From Bordetella parapertussis (GTDB lineage: Bacteria; Pseudomonadota; Gammaproteobacteria; Burkholderiales; Burkholderiaceae_A): a stretch of DNA of 24,099 bases. The translations under genes were made by a program, and so were the position numbers. Shown here in pieces: positions 14,428-22,705 of the stretch (the stretch's first letter is position 1; each line of letters starts with the position of its first letter). The stretch is taken from contig CAMDMC010000022.1 of NCBI GenBank assembly GCA_945901825.1, positions 1 to 24,099 on the forward strand. Reading direction: 5' to 3'. Under the pieces are notes generated by a model. The model had not been told where the DNA came from, ran no database searches, and saw nothing but the letters and a program-made list of their open reading frames with translations.

Positions 14428-14768
14428 TTGGGCTGCCTGCGGGGACCCGGGTGTGGCTTGCTGCGGGAGTGACTGATATGCGCAAGAGCTTTGATGGGCT
14501 AGCTGCTTTGGTGCAGCAGGGCCTGGGGCACAACCCTTTTAGTGGTCATGTGTTTGTGTTTCGGGGCAGACGAGGCGACCGGGTTAAGCTTTTGTGGTTC
14601 TGTGGCGATGGGATGTGTCTTTTTGCCAAGCGGTTTGAGCAGGGTCGTTTTGTCTGGCCGCAGGCCCAAAGTGGTGCGATCCATCTGACGGCTGCACAGC
14701 TCTCGATGTTGCTTGAAGGCATCGATTGGCGAGCGCCTAAACGTATGCAAACACCGCTGCAGGTGTGA
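14424..14768 (+). CDS. tnpB: IS66-family accessory protein TnpB (Orf2)
   Basis: A 114-residue protein with the standard IS66 Orf2 sequence: [20 protein letters not shown] near the N-terminus, [22 protein letters not shown] in the middle, and FVWPQ plus a LLEGIDW segment at the end. It is needed with TnpA and TnpC for transposition of IS66 elements, but its exact role is not settled. The ATG overlaps the tnpA stop (ATGA). It appears full length. Confidence 0.94.
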   Translation: MIGLPAGTRVWLAAGVTDMRKSFDGLAALVQQGLGHNPFSGHVFVFRGRRGDRVKLLWFCGDGMCLFAKRFEQGRFVWPQAQSGAIHLTAAQLSMLLEGIDWRAPKRMQTPLQV

Positions 14769-14893
14769 GCGGATTGGGGGCACAAGGGCGGTGAGGTTTG
14801 AGATCGCTAAAAGACCTGAAGAGCCGCTTATTTATTGGCTTTACACGCAATAAACGCTAGCGATTTTGTGCCTGCTTTGGTAAAATATCAGGC

Positions 14894-15161
14894 ATGCAAA
14901 CGCATCCTCAACTGCCCAATAGTGTCGATGAACTAAAGGCCTTGTTGACGGCGCAGTTTGCTGCAAACAATCGGCTTCAAGTCGAGCGCGACACGGTGGT
15001 GATGCAACGCGATGCCATGGTCATGGAGCGCGACAGGGTTTTAAGCGAACGTGATTTGCTGAAGTTCGAAGCCCAGTCGTTTAAAGAGGCTAAGCGCAGC
15101 AGCCTTGAGGAGATCAAGCGTCTGACGCTTCTTATAGCCAAGCTCAAGCGCATGCTCTTTG
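14894..15161 (+). pseudogene. tnpC: IS66 transposase TnpC, N-terminal fragment
   Basis: About 89 residues remain of a transposase that is usually over 500. The remaining part is the N-terminal coiled coil: [16 protein letters not shown], repeated ERD units, and [18 protein letters not shown], where IS66 transposases normally continue with G-x-x-S-E. The DDE catalytic domain is gone. The frame continues without a stop into an unrelated membrane segment, giving a 139-residue chimeric reading frame ending at 15313. ATG 14894 follows a 7-bp stem (TTTATTG/CAATAAA) at 14831-14854. Confidence 0.85.
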
Positions 15162-15313
15162 TTTACCTGCAAATGATCTGGGCGATTGCACTCGGCTGGT
15201 TGCTCTTTGCACAGCTACCAGATGCAATCGCTCTAATCGGCATGGGTGTGATTGTCTGCGCGGGGCTCTGGCTGGCTTTGCATCGACAACGCCTGCTCCG
15301 CGTGACAAGGTAG
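15161..15313 (+). pseudogene. EamA/DMT-family permease, C-terminal fragment fused to tnpC
   Basis: About 50 residues, [20 protein letters not shown] followed by a hydrophobic helix with [14 protein letters not shown], match the last two helices of EamA-type drug/metabolite exporters. The preceding eight helices are absent, replaced by the tnpC N-terminus in the same frame. The joint is near codon 89/90 of the chimera. The simplest reading is a deletion that removed the rest of tnpC, the IS right end and the permease 5' part. It is probably non-functional, although the chimera remains open and could encode a coiled-coil protein with two membrane helices. Confidence 0.75.
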
Positions 15314-15401
15314 GAATCCCCGTTTCCCTCTGCGACATTTAGTATGCTGAAATATCCTACATGCAGCTAGCACTCGTTCCTTCGTTGGCCTGATTTGAGT
15401 C

Positions 15402-16307
15402 ATGCGACTTAGGCACATTGAAATTTTTAATGCCGTCATGCTTACGGGAAGCATAAGTGCAGCGGCTCGACTCATAAATGTCACGCAGCCCGCGGTCAGC
15501 AGGACACTCAAGCATGCTGAACTTCAGCTTGGTTTTACGTTGTTTGAGCGTGCTGCTGGACGCTTGGTGCCAACCACGGAGGCGCAGGCACTCTTTCCAC
15601 TCGTCGAAAAGTTGTTTTTGGACCTTGACGAGGTGAGGCGCTTGGCAAGCAACTTACGCGTCAGTTCGCAAACGCGCGAGCTTAAAATTCTGACGGTTCT
15701 GGCTATGAGTCAATCAATTTTCCCCAAGGCGGTCGCACTATTTAAACGAAAATTTTTAGATATTTCGCTACATCATCAGGCGTTGCATTCACCACAAATT
15801 ATTGACAGCTTGGTGCTGCAAGAGGCTGATGTTGGCTATTTGTTTGGGACCTGCAGCCACCCAGCTTTAAATCATCAATCGCTGCAAGATGTACCTATTT
15901 ACTGCGTCGCTCCAAAAGGCATGCTTGACCGAGCAGTAACGCAATTAGGTCACATATCACCTGAATATTTGCATCACCTTCCCATCATCTCACTCGACAG
16001 CCGCGATCCAGTCGGCAGGACCATTGCCGATCTAATAACCCCTGAGGAGTCTTTACAGGAGAGGTATTCGATAGTGGTTCAAACCCATCATGTTGCTCTC
16101 GCAATGGCCCACGAGGGACTTGGGGTAGCACTGGTCGAGGGATGCACGGCAGCCTGTGCTGACTCAAGGCTCGTAGATGTGGTTGCTCTAAGACCAGCTG
16201 TTAACATTCCGGTGCTTGCTGCGTGGTCCAGTGCACGCCCCACACACCTAGCGGCTAGAGCATTTACCCAATGCATGCAACAGGCGCTTACCAGCAATCT
16301 GCCCTAG
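15402..16307 (+). CDS. LysR-type transcriptional regulator
   Basis: A 301-residue LysR-family protein. The N-terminal helix-turn-helix is canonical: MRLRHIEIFNAVMLTGSISA, then AARLINVTQPAVSRTLKHAE. The effector-binding domain starts near residue 92 (ELKILTVLAMSQSIFPKAVA) and contains the glycine-rich segment HEGLGVALVEG near residue 235-245. The gene converges on the D-amino-acid dehydrogenase-like gene, with only three bases between the stops, and no terminator is visible. Its likely targets are the oxidase/aminotransferase divergent promoter and the TAXI transporter; an amino-acid-related effector is inferred from context only. Confidence 0.92.
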   Translation: MRLRHIEIFNAVMLTGSISAAARLINVTQPAVSRTLKHAELQLGFTLFERAAGRLVPTTEAQALFPLVEKLFLDLDEVRRLASNLRVSSQTRELKILTVLAMSQSIFPKAVALFKRKFLDISLHHQALHSPQIIDSLVLQEADVGYLFGTCSHPALNHQSLQDVPIYCVAPKGMLDRAVTQLGHISPEYLHHLPIISLDSRDPVGRTIADLITPEESLQERYSIVVQTHHVALAMAHEGLGVALVEGCTAACADSRLVDVVALRPAVNIPVLAAWSSARPTHLAARAFTQCMQQALTSNLP

Positions 16308-16310
16308 CGA

Positions 16311-17561
16311 TTAAGCTTCCATTTGCTGCGCCAGTTGCTCGGCGGTTCCAAAAGCCAACGTTAAGCCCAGCATGCCATGCCCTGTGTGCATCCATAAGTT
16401 TCTGGGCCCACCGGGCAGTCGTCCTACAAGTGGTCTTCCAGTCGGTGTGGCAGGTCTGTGTCCAAACCAGGGAGCTGTATGTCCATCGAGACTCAATCTT
16501 GGAAAGAGTGCTTGCACTGCCTCAAGCATTTGCTCAATGCGACGGCCATCTAATTTCGTGTCATGGTCGCGAATTTCAGCGAATCCAGCGACACGTAATT
16601 GATCTCCTAACCGCGCGAATACCAGTTTTCGGGATGTATCGGTCACGCTGACGCGCGGTGCAGCGTTCGCGCAGCCGTCTAGGTTTAAGGTGAGGCTGTA
16701 GCCTTTGAGGGGATAGACCGGCACCCTAAACCCTCTCATTGGCAAACACGAAGCTACCAACGCTCGTGACCTGGTACCTGCCGACAAAACATAATGGTCA
16801 GCCTTAAGACAACCCAACGATGTCTCGGCCCCCACAACTCTTCCCTCGCTAAGTGATAAGCGCACGACATCCCGCTCCATGTCGAACAGGACGCCTTGGC
16901 GAATCAACCAAACCCGCAGCCGCTGGCATAGCAGCAGGCAATCGGCTACGCACTCATTTGGGGTGTAAACCGCCCCCGCCATTTGATCGCCATAGTCACG
17001 AAGTGCCGGTTCAACCTTTATAGCCTCAGATGCCGACAGTAAGTGCTGCTCACACCCCAATTGCGCCTGCAAGGCGACTTGTCGCTGGGCAGCCCTCAAG
17101 GAGGTCAGCGTTGGGTAAACCACTAACTTTCCGGTTTGAGCGTACAAGCAATCAATGCCTGTCGTTGCCAGCATGTTTTCCAGTACCTCGCGACTGATTC
17201 GTCCAAGCGCAAGTAAGTGCAGCGTGGTTTGAATCGAAACCTTGCGGCGGCTGGCCAGGGCAAATAAGAGTAACCACTGCCACTGAGCTCCGCTCCAACT
17301 TGGACGCCAAGCAAAAGGAGACGATGCGGAAAACAATAAACTGGGCAATTGCCTCCAGACCCCCGGATCAGCAAGGGGTTGAACATAGCTGTAGCTCAAC
17401 TGGGCACCGTTGGCAAAACTTGCTCCTTGCGCCACATCCGAGGAAGCGTCAATCACACGTACGGCAAATCCCTTTTGATTTAGCGCCCAAGCCGCGGCCA
17501 AGCCGGCAATACCTGCCCCAATCACCAATACAGTCTTGTTTTTTTTACACTGATTTGCCAT
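16311..17561 (-). CDS. FAD-dependent D-amino-acid dehydrogenase-like oxidoreductase
   Basis: A 416-residue member of the DAO/DadA superfamily. VLVIGAGIAGLAAAWALNQKG (residues 11-31) is the FAD-binding GxGxxG Rossmann motif, and FANGAQLSYSYVQPLADP is the DadA-like flavin/substrate loop. The C-terminal part has FRVPVYPLKGYSLTL, a segment with PTGRPLVG, and HTGHGMLGLTLAFGTAEQLA, all typical of DadA. DadA-type enzymes oxidise D-amino acids to 2-oxo acids at the membrane face, passing electrons to the respiratory chain. Substrate cannot be read from sequence; a related secondary-amine oxidase is possible. It is divergent from the aminotransferase across 139 bp. Confidence 0.88.
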   Translation of the reverse strand: MANQCKKNKTVLVIGAGIAGLAAAWALNQKGFAVRVIDASSDVAQGASFANGAQLSYSYVQPLADPGVWRQLPSLLFSASSPFAWRPSWSGAQWQWLLLFALASRRKVSIQTTLHLLALGRISREVLENMLATTGIDCLYAQTGKLVVYPTLTSLRAAQRQVALQAQLGCEQHLLSASEAIKVEPALRDYGDQMAGAVYTPNECVADCLLLCQRLRVWLIRQGVLFDMERDVVRLSLSEGRVVGAETSLGCLKADHYVLSAGTRSRALVASCLPMRGFRVPVYPLKGYSLTLNLDGCANAAPRVSVTDTSRKLVFARLGDQLRVAGFAEIRDHDTKLDGRRIEQMLEAVQALFPRLSLDGHTAPWFGHRPATPTGRPLVGRLPGGPRNLWMHTGHGMLGLTLAFGTAEQLAQQMEA

Positions 17562-17654
17562 GGCAACATGCTACTGATCGCAATCCGCACTGTCTTATGC
17601 CAATGGGCAAACAGACCATAACGCCAGGTTATAGAGTCACTTGAAAAAAACATG

Positions 17655-17678
17655 CGGTGTCTCGACACTGAGACACCG
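17655..17678. promoter_or_regulatory. Perfect 9-bp inverted repeat in the divergent promoter region
   Basis: CGGTGTCTC and GAGACACCG flank the six bases GACACT. It lies 22 bp before the chosen aminotransferase ATG and 93 bp from the oxidase start. No T-run follows, so it is more likely an operator or a 5'-leader hairpin than a terminator. The LysR-type protein or an unseen regulator could bind it. Confidence 0.5.
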
Positions 17679-17700
17679 GTCTACCACCTACACTTCTGTT

Positions 17701-19038
17701 ATGACTACAAGCCGTGTATTTCACCGTCACCTCCGTAGCGCGCCGATTACCGCTGTTGGCGGACAAGGCATCTACATAAACGACAGCCAGGGCCGTTCAT
17801 ACATTGATGCCTGCGGAGGTGCGGCTGTCTCGTGCCTCGGTCATGGTCACCCCGACGTGCTCGCCGCCATGCATTCCCAGATTGACCAGTTAGCCTACGC
17901 GCACACCAGCTTTTTCACGACCGAGGTTGCTGAAACTCTTGCTGATGAGCTCATTCGAACCGCGCCTACCGGCATGTCTCACGTGTACTTTGTTAGCGGT
18001 GGCTCTGAGGCAATGGAGGCTGCGCTGAAGATGGCCCGTCAGTACTTTGTTGAGACCGATCAACCTCAAAGGAAATACTTCATCGCAAGGCGCCAAAGCT
18101 ATCATGGCAATACGTTAGGCGCCCTGGCGGTTGGTGGTAATGCATGGAGACGACAGCCCTTTGCACCTATCCTGATCGATGCCAAACATGTCTCCGCCTG
18201 CTACCCCTACCGTGAACAAGGCCCCTCGGAAACCCCGGAGGCTTACGGCTTGCGTCTTGCTCAAGAACTCGATGACACCATCACGGCTATTGGCCCGGAG
18301 TCGGTAATCGCCTTCGTTGCAGAGACAGTAGGAGGAGCGACCGGCGGAGTGCTGGTTCCTGTTCCCGGCTATCTACGCGCCATTAAAGCCGTTTGCGAAA
18401 AACATGGCGTCCTACTAATCCTAGATGAAGTTATGTGCGGTATGGGGCGCACCGGCACGCTGCATGCCTGTGAACAGGACGACGTGATCCCCGACATTAT
18501 GGCAATAGCCAAAGGTTTAGGAGGAGGCTATCAAGCAATTGGCGCCGTCATGGTGCAGCACAGCATTGTCGAGTGCATGCGCACTGGGAGTGGCTTTTTT
18601 CAGCACGGCCATACTTATCTGGGTCACCCAGTCGCGTGTGCGGCGGCATTGGCCGTTCAACGCGTGATTTCACGCGATCAGCTTCTGCCTCACGTTCAAA
18701 CTCACGCGCACATATTTGAACGCATGCTACTTAGCGCATTTGAAGATCACCCTCATGTCGGCGACATTCGTGGACGCGGTTTCTTTTGGGCGGTTGAATT
18801 AGTGGAGGACCGCGCAAGTAAGCAATGGTTTAACCCGTCACTTAAGATTCACGCCCAAATTAAGGCAGCAGCCTTGAGGGCTGGACTGATGGTCTATCCC
18901 ATGGGTGGAACCGTCGATGGCCAGCATGGAGACCACATCCTTCTTGCACCGCCCTTTATTGCCAGTGCCCAAGATCTTGAGACGATCGTTCAGAGACTCC
19001 AGGATGCGATTAATCAAGTGTTAAGGATTGATAATTAA
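17701..19038 (+). CDS. Class III PLP-dependent aminotransferase
   Basis: A 445-residue fold-type I aminotransferase. Motifs in order: YIDACGGAAVSCLGHGHP near the N-terminus, VSGGSEAMEAALK (98-110) for cofactor phosphate binding, SYHGNTLGAL, LLILDEVMCGMGRTG with Asp242, and AIAKGLGGGYQ with the expected Schiff-base Lys271. It belongs to the omega-/aspartate-aminotransferase-like group; the amino donor and acceptor are not predictable. ATG 17701 is chosen because residues upstream (to 17641) are not family-like and the inverted repeat lies there. Neighbours suggest work with the D-amino-acid oxidase and TAXI uptake system on one nitrogen compound. Confidence 0.92.
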   Translation: MTTSRVFHRHLRSAPITAVGGQGIYINDSQGRSYIDACGGAAVSCLGHGHPDVLAAMHSQIDQLAYAHTSFFTTEVAETLADELIRTAPTGMSHVYFVSGGSEAMEAALKMARQYFVETDQPQRKYFIARRQSYHGNTLGALAVGGNAWRRQPFAPILIDAKHVSACYPYREQGPSETPEAYGLRLAQELDDTITAIGPESVIAFVAETVGGATGGVLVPVPGYLRAIKAVCEKHGVLLILDEVMCGMGRTGTLHACEQDDVIPDIMAIAKGLGGGYQAIGAVMVQHSIVECMRTGSGFFQHGHTYLGHPVACAAALAVQRVISRDQLLPHVQTHAHIFERMLLSAFEDHPHVGDIRGRGFFWAVELVEDRASKQWFNPSLKIHAQIKAAALRAGLMVYPMGGTVDGQHGDHILLAPPFIASAQDLETIVQRLQDAINQVLRIDN

Positions 19039-19096
19039 GACCACGCTACTTACATGAAACACAGCGTAAACCACTACATTTTAAGACGGCTTGCTC

Positions 19097-19151
19097 AGGG
19101 TAGCATCCATGCTGTCCTAGGCTCGGTCCGAATGTGTGCCGGACATTTTTT
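19097..19151 (+). promoter_or_regulatory. Operator-like dyad and weak terminator before the TAXI gene
   Basis: A symmetric dyad, AGG-2-AGCAT-2-ATGCT-2-CCT, spans 19097-19118. A short stem GTCCG (19126-19130) with CGGAC (19140-19144) is followed by six T at 19146-19151. The first could be an operator and the second a weak terminator for the aminotransferase transcript. Neither is certain. Confidence 0.4.
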
Positions 19152-19178
19152 ACCTTTAAATTTTAAGGAGACCATAAG

Positions 19179-20162
19179 ATGAAAACCCTATCTGTTTATT
19201 TAGGCGCCGCCACCCTGGCGAGCTTAACTGTGGCGCTGGCCACTCCAGCGGCCTACGCTCAACAGCAAACCTTTATCACAATCGGAACCGGTGGTGTCAC
19301 AGGGGTCTACTACCCCGCTGGTGGTGCCATTTGCCGACTCATGAACAAAGACCGGAAAGAGCACGGTATCCGTTGCTCTGTGGAATCCACCGGCGGATCG
19401 GTATACAACGTCAACGCCGTTCGCTCAGGCGACATCGAATTTGGTGTGGCCCAGTCCGACTGGCAGTTCCATGGCATGAAGGGTACCAAGGCCTTTGAAA
19501 AACAGGGCCCCATGCCAGAGCTACGCTCAGTCTTCTCACTGCACCCAGAGCCTTTCACAATTCTGTCGCGCAAAGAGGCCAATATCCAGTCTTTTGATGA
19601 TTTGAAGGGCAAGCGCTTCAATGTAGGAAACCCAGGCTCCGGAACGGCAGCATCGATGGACGAGCTACTTACCGCCATGGGACGTAATCGCTCATTCTTT
19701 GGGCTCGCCGGTGAACTCAAGCCCGATGAGCACGGCGCTGCGCTCTGCGACAACAAGATCGATGGCTTTTTTTATGGAGTCGGCCACCCCAGTGCAAACA
19801 TTCAAGATCCCACCACGAGTTGCGGTGCGAGGCTTGTTCCCATCACTGGCAAGGCAGTCGACAAACTTGTAAAGGAAAATGCCTATTACGCTTACGCTGA
19901 GATTCCGGGTGGTCTTTATGCCAATAATCCGAATGCGGTGAAAACCTATGGCGTGAAAGCCACGTTGGTTACGAGTGCCAAAGTCTCAGATAAGGTCGTC
20001 TACACCTTAGTGAAGTCGGTATTCGATAACTTCGAGGAGTTCAAAAAGCTTCACCCCGCTTTTGCCAATCTCAAGCCCGAGGACATGATCAAGGCGGGCA
20101 ACTCCGCACCCTTGCATCCTGGCGCTGAGAAGTATTTCCGTGAGAAAGGTCTCCTGAAATAA
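19179..20162 (+). CDS. TAXI-family TRAP transporter substrate-binding protein
   Basis: A 327-residue exported protein. The signal peptide runs through [18 protein letters not shown], with likely cleavage after AYA. The TAXI motif [20 protein letters not shown] follows, then [20 protein letters not shown], and [13 protein letters not shown] in the middle. TAXI proteins capture small organic acids or amino acids in the periplasm for a TRAP permease. AAGGAG sits eight bases before the ATG, a strong site. It is followed directly by the fused TRAP permease gene, so the two form one uptake system. Confidence 0.95.
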   Translation: MKTLSVYLGAATLASLTVALATPAAYAQQQTFITIGTGGVTGVYYPAGGAICRLMNKDRKEHGIRCSVESTGGSVYNVNAVRSGDIEFGVAQSDWQFHGMKGTKAFEKQGPMPELRSVFSLHPEPFTILSRKEANIQSFDDLKGKRFNVGNPGSGTAASMDELLTAMGRNRSFFGLAGELKPDEHGAALCDNKIDGFFYGVGHPSANIQDPTTSCGARLVPITGKAVDKLVKENAYYAYAEIPGGLYANNPNAVKTYGVKATLVTSAKVSDKVVYTLVKSVFDNFEEFKKLHPAFANLKPEDMIKAGNSAPLHPGAEKYFREKGLLK

Positions 20163-20174
20163 TCAAGACCGATA

Positions 20175-20241
20175 GAGAGGTCCAGGCCCATGAGGCCGAC
20201 CTCGGCGGCAGAAAGCCCGAGGGGTTTTCTGCCGCCGTTTT
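20175..20241 (+). promoter_or_regulatory. Ribosome site with out-of-frame ATG, plus terminator-like hairpin at the permease start
   Basis: GAGAGG (20175-20180) is followed nine bases later by ATG (20190), a good start signal, but this ATG is one base out of frame with the permease. A perfect 12-bp stem, CGGCGGCAGAAA (20203-20214) with TTTCTGCCGCCG (20226-20237), is followed by TTTT. It looks like an intrinsic terminator yet overlaps family-like permease coding sequence. It may attenuate permease expression relative to the binding protein. Confidence 0.65.
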
Positions 20242-22705
20242 GTTATGGGGTTGCTTGGCCTGGGCCCTATTCCATCTTTGGGCCTCTTCACCGCTTCCAT
20301 TCTTTGTTGGGTGGGGTATCTTCAATGACAGTGAAGTTCGATTTATCCACCTCTCGTTCGCCAGCTTCCTAGCTTTTCTGACTTTTCCCGCTGTTAAATC
20401 GTCGTCGCGCTTCGACATCCCATGGTTCGATTGGGCTTTAGCCATTGCATCGGCCTGCACCATTGCCTACCTATTCATCTGGTATGAGGCGCTGTCTTCG
20501 CGGCCGGGTAATCCAATTGCTGCTGATATTGCGGTGGCGACGATTGGTGTTCTTTTACTTCTTGAGGCCACCAGACGAAGTCTTGGGCTTCCAATGGTTA
20601 TCTTGGCCTGCTTTTTTCTTGCCTATGTTTTTCTCGGCCCACAGATGCCCGCTATGCTCGCCCACAAAGGAGCGAGCCTCGCAAAGGCGGCAAACCATTT
20701 TTGGCTCACTACCGAGGGAGTCTTCGGCGTTGCCCTTGGGGTCAGTGCTAGTTTTATTTTTATGTTCGTGCTCTTTGGTTCATTGCTCGAGCGGGCGGGT
20801 GCGGGGCATTACTTCATCATGTCGGCTATGTCCTTGTTGGGTCATTTTCGTGGCGGGCCTGCCAAGGCCTCAGTGGTTGCATCAGCCAGCACGGGAATGA
20901 TTTCGGGTTCATCAATTGCCAATGTCGTAACAACAGGCACTTTCACCATTCCCCTAATGAAGAAGGTGGGGTACCCAGCGCATAAGGCCGCTGCGGTGGA
21001 GACAGCGGCTTCTGTCGATGGTCAAATCATGCCTCCGGTGATGGGTGCAGCGGCGTTCCTAATGGTTGAGTATGTCGGCATTCCCTATACCGAGGTCTTA
21101 AAGCATGCACTGCTGCCTGCCGTCATCAGCTACATCGCACTCTTTTACATTGTTCATATTGAGGCTATGAAGGCGGGCATTCAGGGCCTCCCCCGCCGTG
21201 CGCTGCCGCCAGGACAACACCAGAGAGCAATTACATGGGGACTCACGCTCTCTGGCCTCATCATTTTTGCCTCGGTGATTTATTTCGGTCTGCTGTTCTT
21301 GAAACGTGTGTTTCCCGAGCATGCCACATGGATTCTAGTCGTGAGTCTCTCACTAGGTTACCTGCTTGCACTTCGTCACTCGGCCCGGCAAGAGGTTCAG
21401 TCCATAACTCGCGCGGAGGACCTTACCGAGACTCCAGCGGTTGCAAGCACACTTCAGAGCGGGCTCCACTACTTGTTGCCTGTAATCGTTCTGATTTGGA
21501 ATCTTATGGTTGAGCATCTATCGCCGGGGCTCTCTGCCTTCTATGCCACGGTGGTGCTGATCATGATCGTCGCGACGCAACGCCCTCTTACCGCCCTTTT
21601 TCGGGGGCAGTCCGATTGGTCCAGCCAGATGATTGCTGGGCTGGTCGATCTTCGGGAGGGCCTGGTGATGGGCAGCCGCAATATGGTTGGCATCGCGATT
21701 GCCACAGCTGCCGCCGGGATTATTGTTGGCACAGTGACCCTCACTGGGGTTGGACTGGTCATGATTGAGCTCGTAGAGGTTCTGTCTGACGGGAATCTTT
21801 TGCTAATGTTGTTTCTAGTGGCAATTATTTGTCTCATCTTAGGACTTGGACTGCCCACGACGGCAAATTACATTGTGGTTTCCACCCTCATGGCACCCGT
21901 CGTGGTCGAGGTGGGGGCACAGAACGGTCTTCTGGTTCCCCTAATTGCGGTGCATCTCTTTGTCTTTTACTTTGGGCTCATGGCAGACATCACCCCTCCC
22001 GTTGGACTTGCAACCTATGCTGCTGCCGGCATTGCCAAGACCGATCCCTTGCGCGCTGGCATAACTGCTTTTGCATACAGCATACGCACAGCCATACTTC
22101 CATTTATGTTCATCTTCAATACCAAGCTCTTACTTATTGGTATTGAGGGGCCGTTGGATTTGTTACTGGTGGTGAGTTCTGCTGTGGTCGCGAGTATGCT
22201 CTTTGCTGCAGCCACTCAGGGCTTCCTCTTGCGTAAGAGCCGATGGTGGGAAACGTTGTTAATGCTCCTGGTGGTACTTGCGTTGTTTCGGCCGGGCCTA
22301 TTTATGGATATGGTTGCACCGGCCCACGAGAGGGTTGCTCCCAATCATTTCATGTCTATTGTTGGATCTGCTCCCACCAGTACGCATCTGCGTATTTTTA
22401 TTCGGGGCCAGACCCTCGAGGGGGATGATATCGAAAAGGGAGTTCTTCTCCCATTGGGTCCTGAAGACACGCCAGAGAAGCGCCTTCAATCTATCGGCAT
22501 GCGTGTGGTGTCTTTTGGTGGCTCCTTGCAGATTGCTCAGGTTCGATTTGGTAGCCCGGCTGCAAAGCTTGGGGTACAGCAGGGCTTTGAGATTGTGGCG
22601 CTTGAGGCTCCGGTGAGTCGCCCAGCAAAGGAGTGGATGTTCATTCCTGCGCTCATAATTCTATTGCTCGTTGTTTTTTCTCAAAAGTCACGAAGACCGT
22701 CTTGA
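20240..22705 (+). CDS. TRAP transporter fused permease (DctQM-type, TAXI partner) with DUF3394-like tail
   Basis: An integral membrane protein of at least 821 residues. The N-terminal part resembles the small TRAP subunit, then comes a long DctM-like domain with GMISGSSIANVVTTGTFTIP, EYVGIPYTEVLKHALLPA, LGLGLPTTANYIVVSTLMAP and DITPPVGLATYAAAGIA. The last 120 residues (from about MVAPAHERVAPN to VSRPAKEWMFIPAL) match the DUF3394 tail of TAXI permeases and contain a PDZ-like FGSPAAKLGVQQGFEI segment. Transport is expected to be sodium-coupled. The start is uncertain: TTG 20240 has no ribosome site, while the upstream codons in this frame read EADLGGRKPEGFSAAV, a family-like N-terminus. A one-base deletion just after ATG 20190 would explain this. 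Confidence 0.9.
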   Translation: MLWGCLAWALFHLWASSPLPFFVGWGIFNDSEVRFIHLSFASFLAFLTFPAVKSSSRFDIPWFDWALAIASACTIAYLFIWYEALSSRPGNPIAADIAVATIGVLLLLEATRRSLGLPMVILACFFLAYVFLGPQMPAMLAHKGASLAKAANHFWLTTEGVFGVALGVSASFIFMFVLFGSLLERAGAGHYFIMSAMSLLGHFRGGPAKASVVASASTGMISGSSIANVVTTGTFTIPLMKKVGYPAHKAAAVETAASVDGQIMPPVMGAAAFLMVEYVGIPYTEVLKHALLPAVISYIALFYIVHIEAMKAGIQGLPRRALPPGQHQRAITWGLTLSGLIIFASVIYFGLLFLKRVFPEHATWILVVSLSLGYLLALRHSARQEVQSITRAEDLTETPAVASTLQSGLHYLLPVIVLIWNLMVEHLSPGLSAFYATVVLIMIVATQRPLTALFRGQSDWSSQMIAGLVDLREGLVMGSRNMVGIAIATAAAGIIVGTVTLTGVGLVMIELVEVLSDGNLLLMLFLVAIICLILGLGLPTTANYIVVSTLMAPVVVEVGAQNGLLVPLIAVHLFVFYFGLMADITPPVGLATYAAAGIAKTDPLRAGITAFAYSIRTAILPFMFIFNTKLLLIGIEGPLDLLLVVSSAVVASMLFAAATQGFLLRKSRWWETLLMLLVVLALFRPGLFMDMVAPAHERVAPNHFMSIVGSAPTSTHLRIFIRGQTLEGDDIEKGVLLPLGPEDTPEKRLQSIGMRVVSFGGSLQIAQVRFGSPAAKLGVQQGFEIVALEAPVSRPAKEWMFIPALIILLLVVFSQKSRRPS

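Larger units (their letters stand above)
13968..15161 (+). mobile_element. Truncated IS66-family insertion sequence
   Basis: The element contains IS66-type tnpA and tnpB overlapping by ATGA, then only the N-terminal part of tnpC. An imperfect inverted repeat around AATAAGTGTCC (from about 13970) and GGACGCTTATT (ending about 14003) lies just before tnpA and may mark the left end. The right end is missing: tnpC stops after about 89 codons, where the sequence changes to an EamA-type permease tail. The element cannot transpose by itself. The exact left boundary is uncertain. Confidence 0.8.

Noticed and set aside
17641..17700. Upstream TTG start for the aminotransferase
   Set aside because: The added residues are Ser/Thr/Arg-rich, not family-like, and would contain the perfect inverted repeat.
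20141..20242. Minus-one frameshift fusing the TAXI binding protein to the permease
   Set aside because: The frame would be open, but an exported binding protein joined to a cytoplasmic permease N-terminus makes no topological sense, and no convincing slippery heptamer is present.
20190..20372. 60-codon frame starting at ATG 20190 as its own gene
   Set aside because: Its product is out of frame with clear permease sequence and has no family features; it is better explained by a one-base deletion after the permease ATG.
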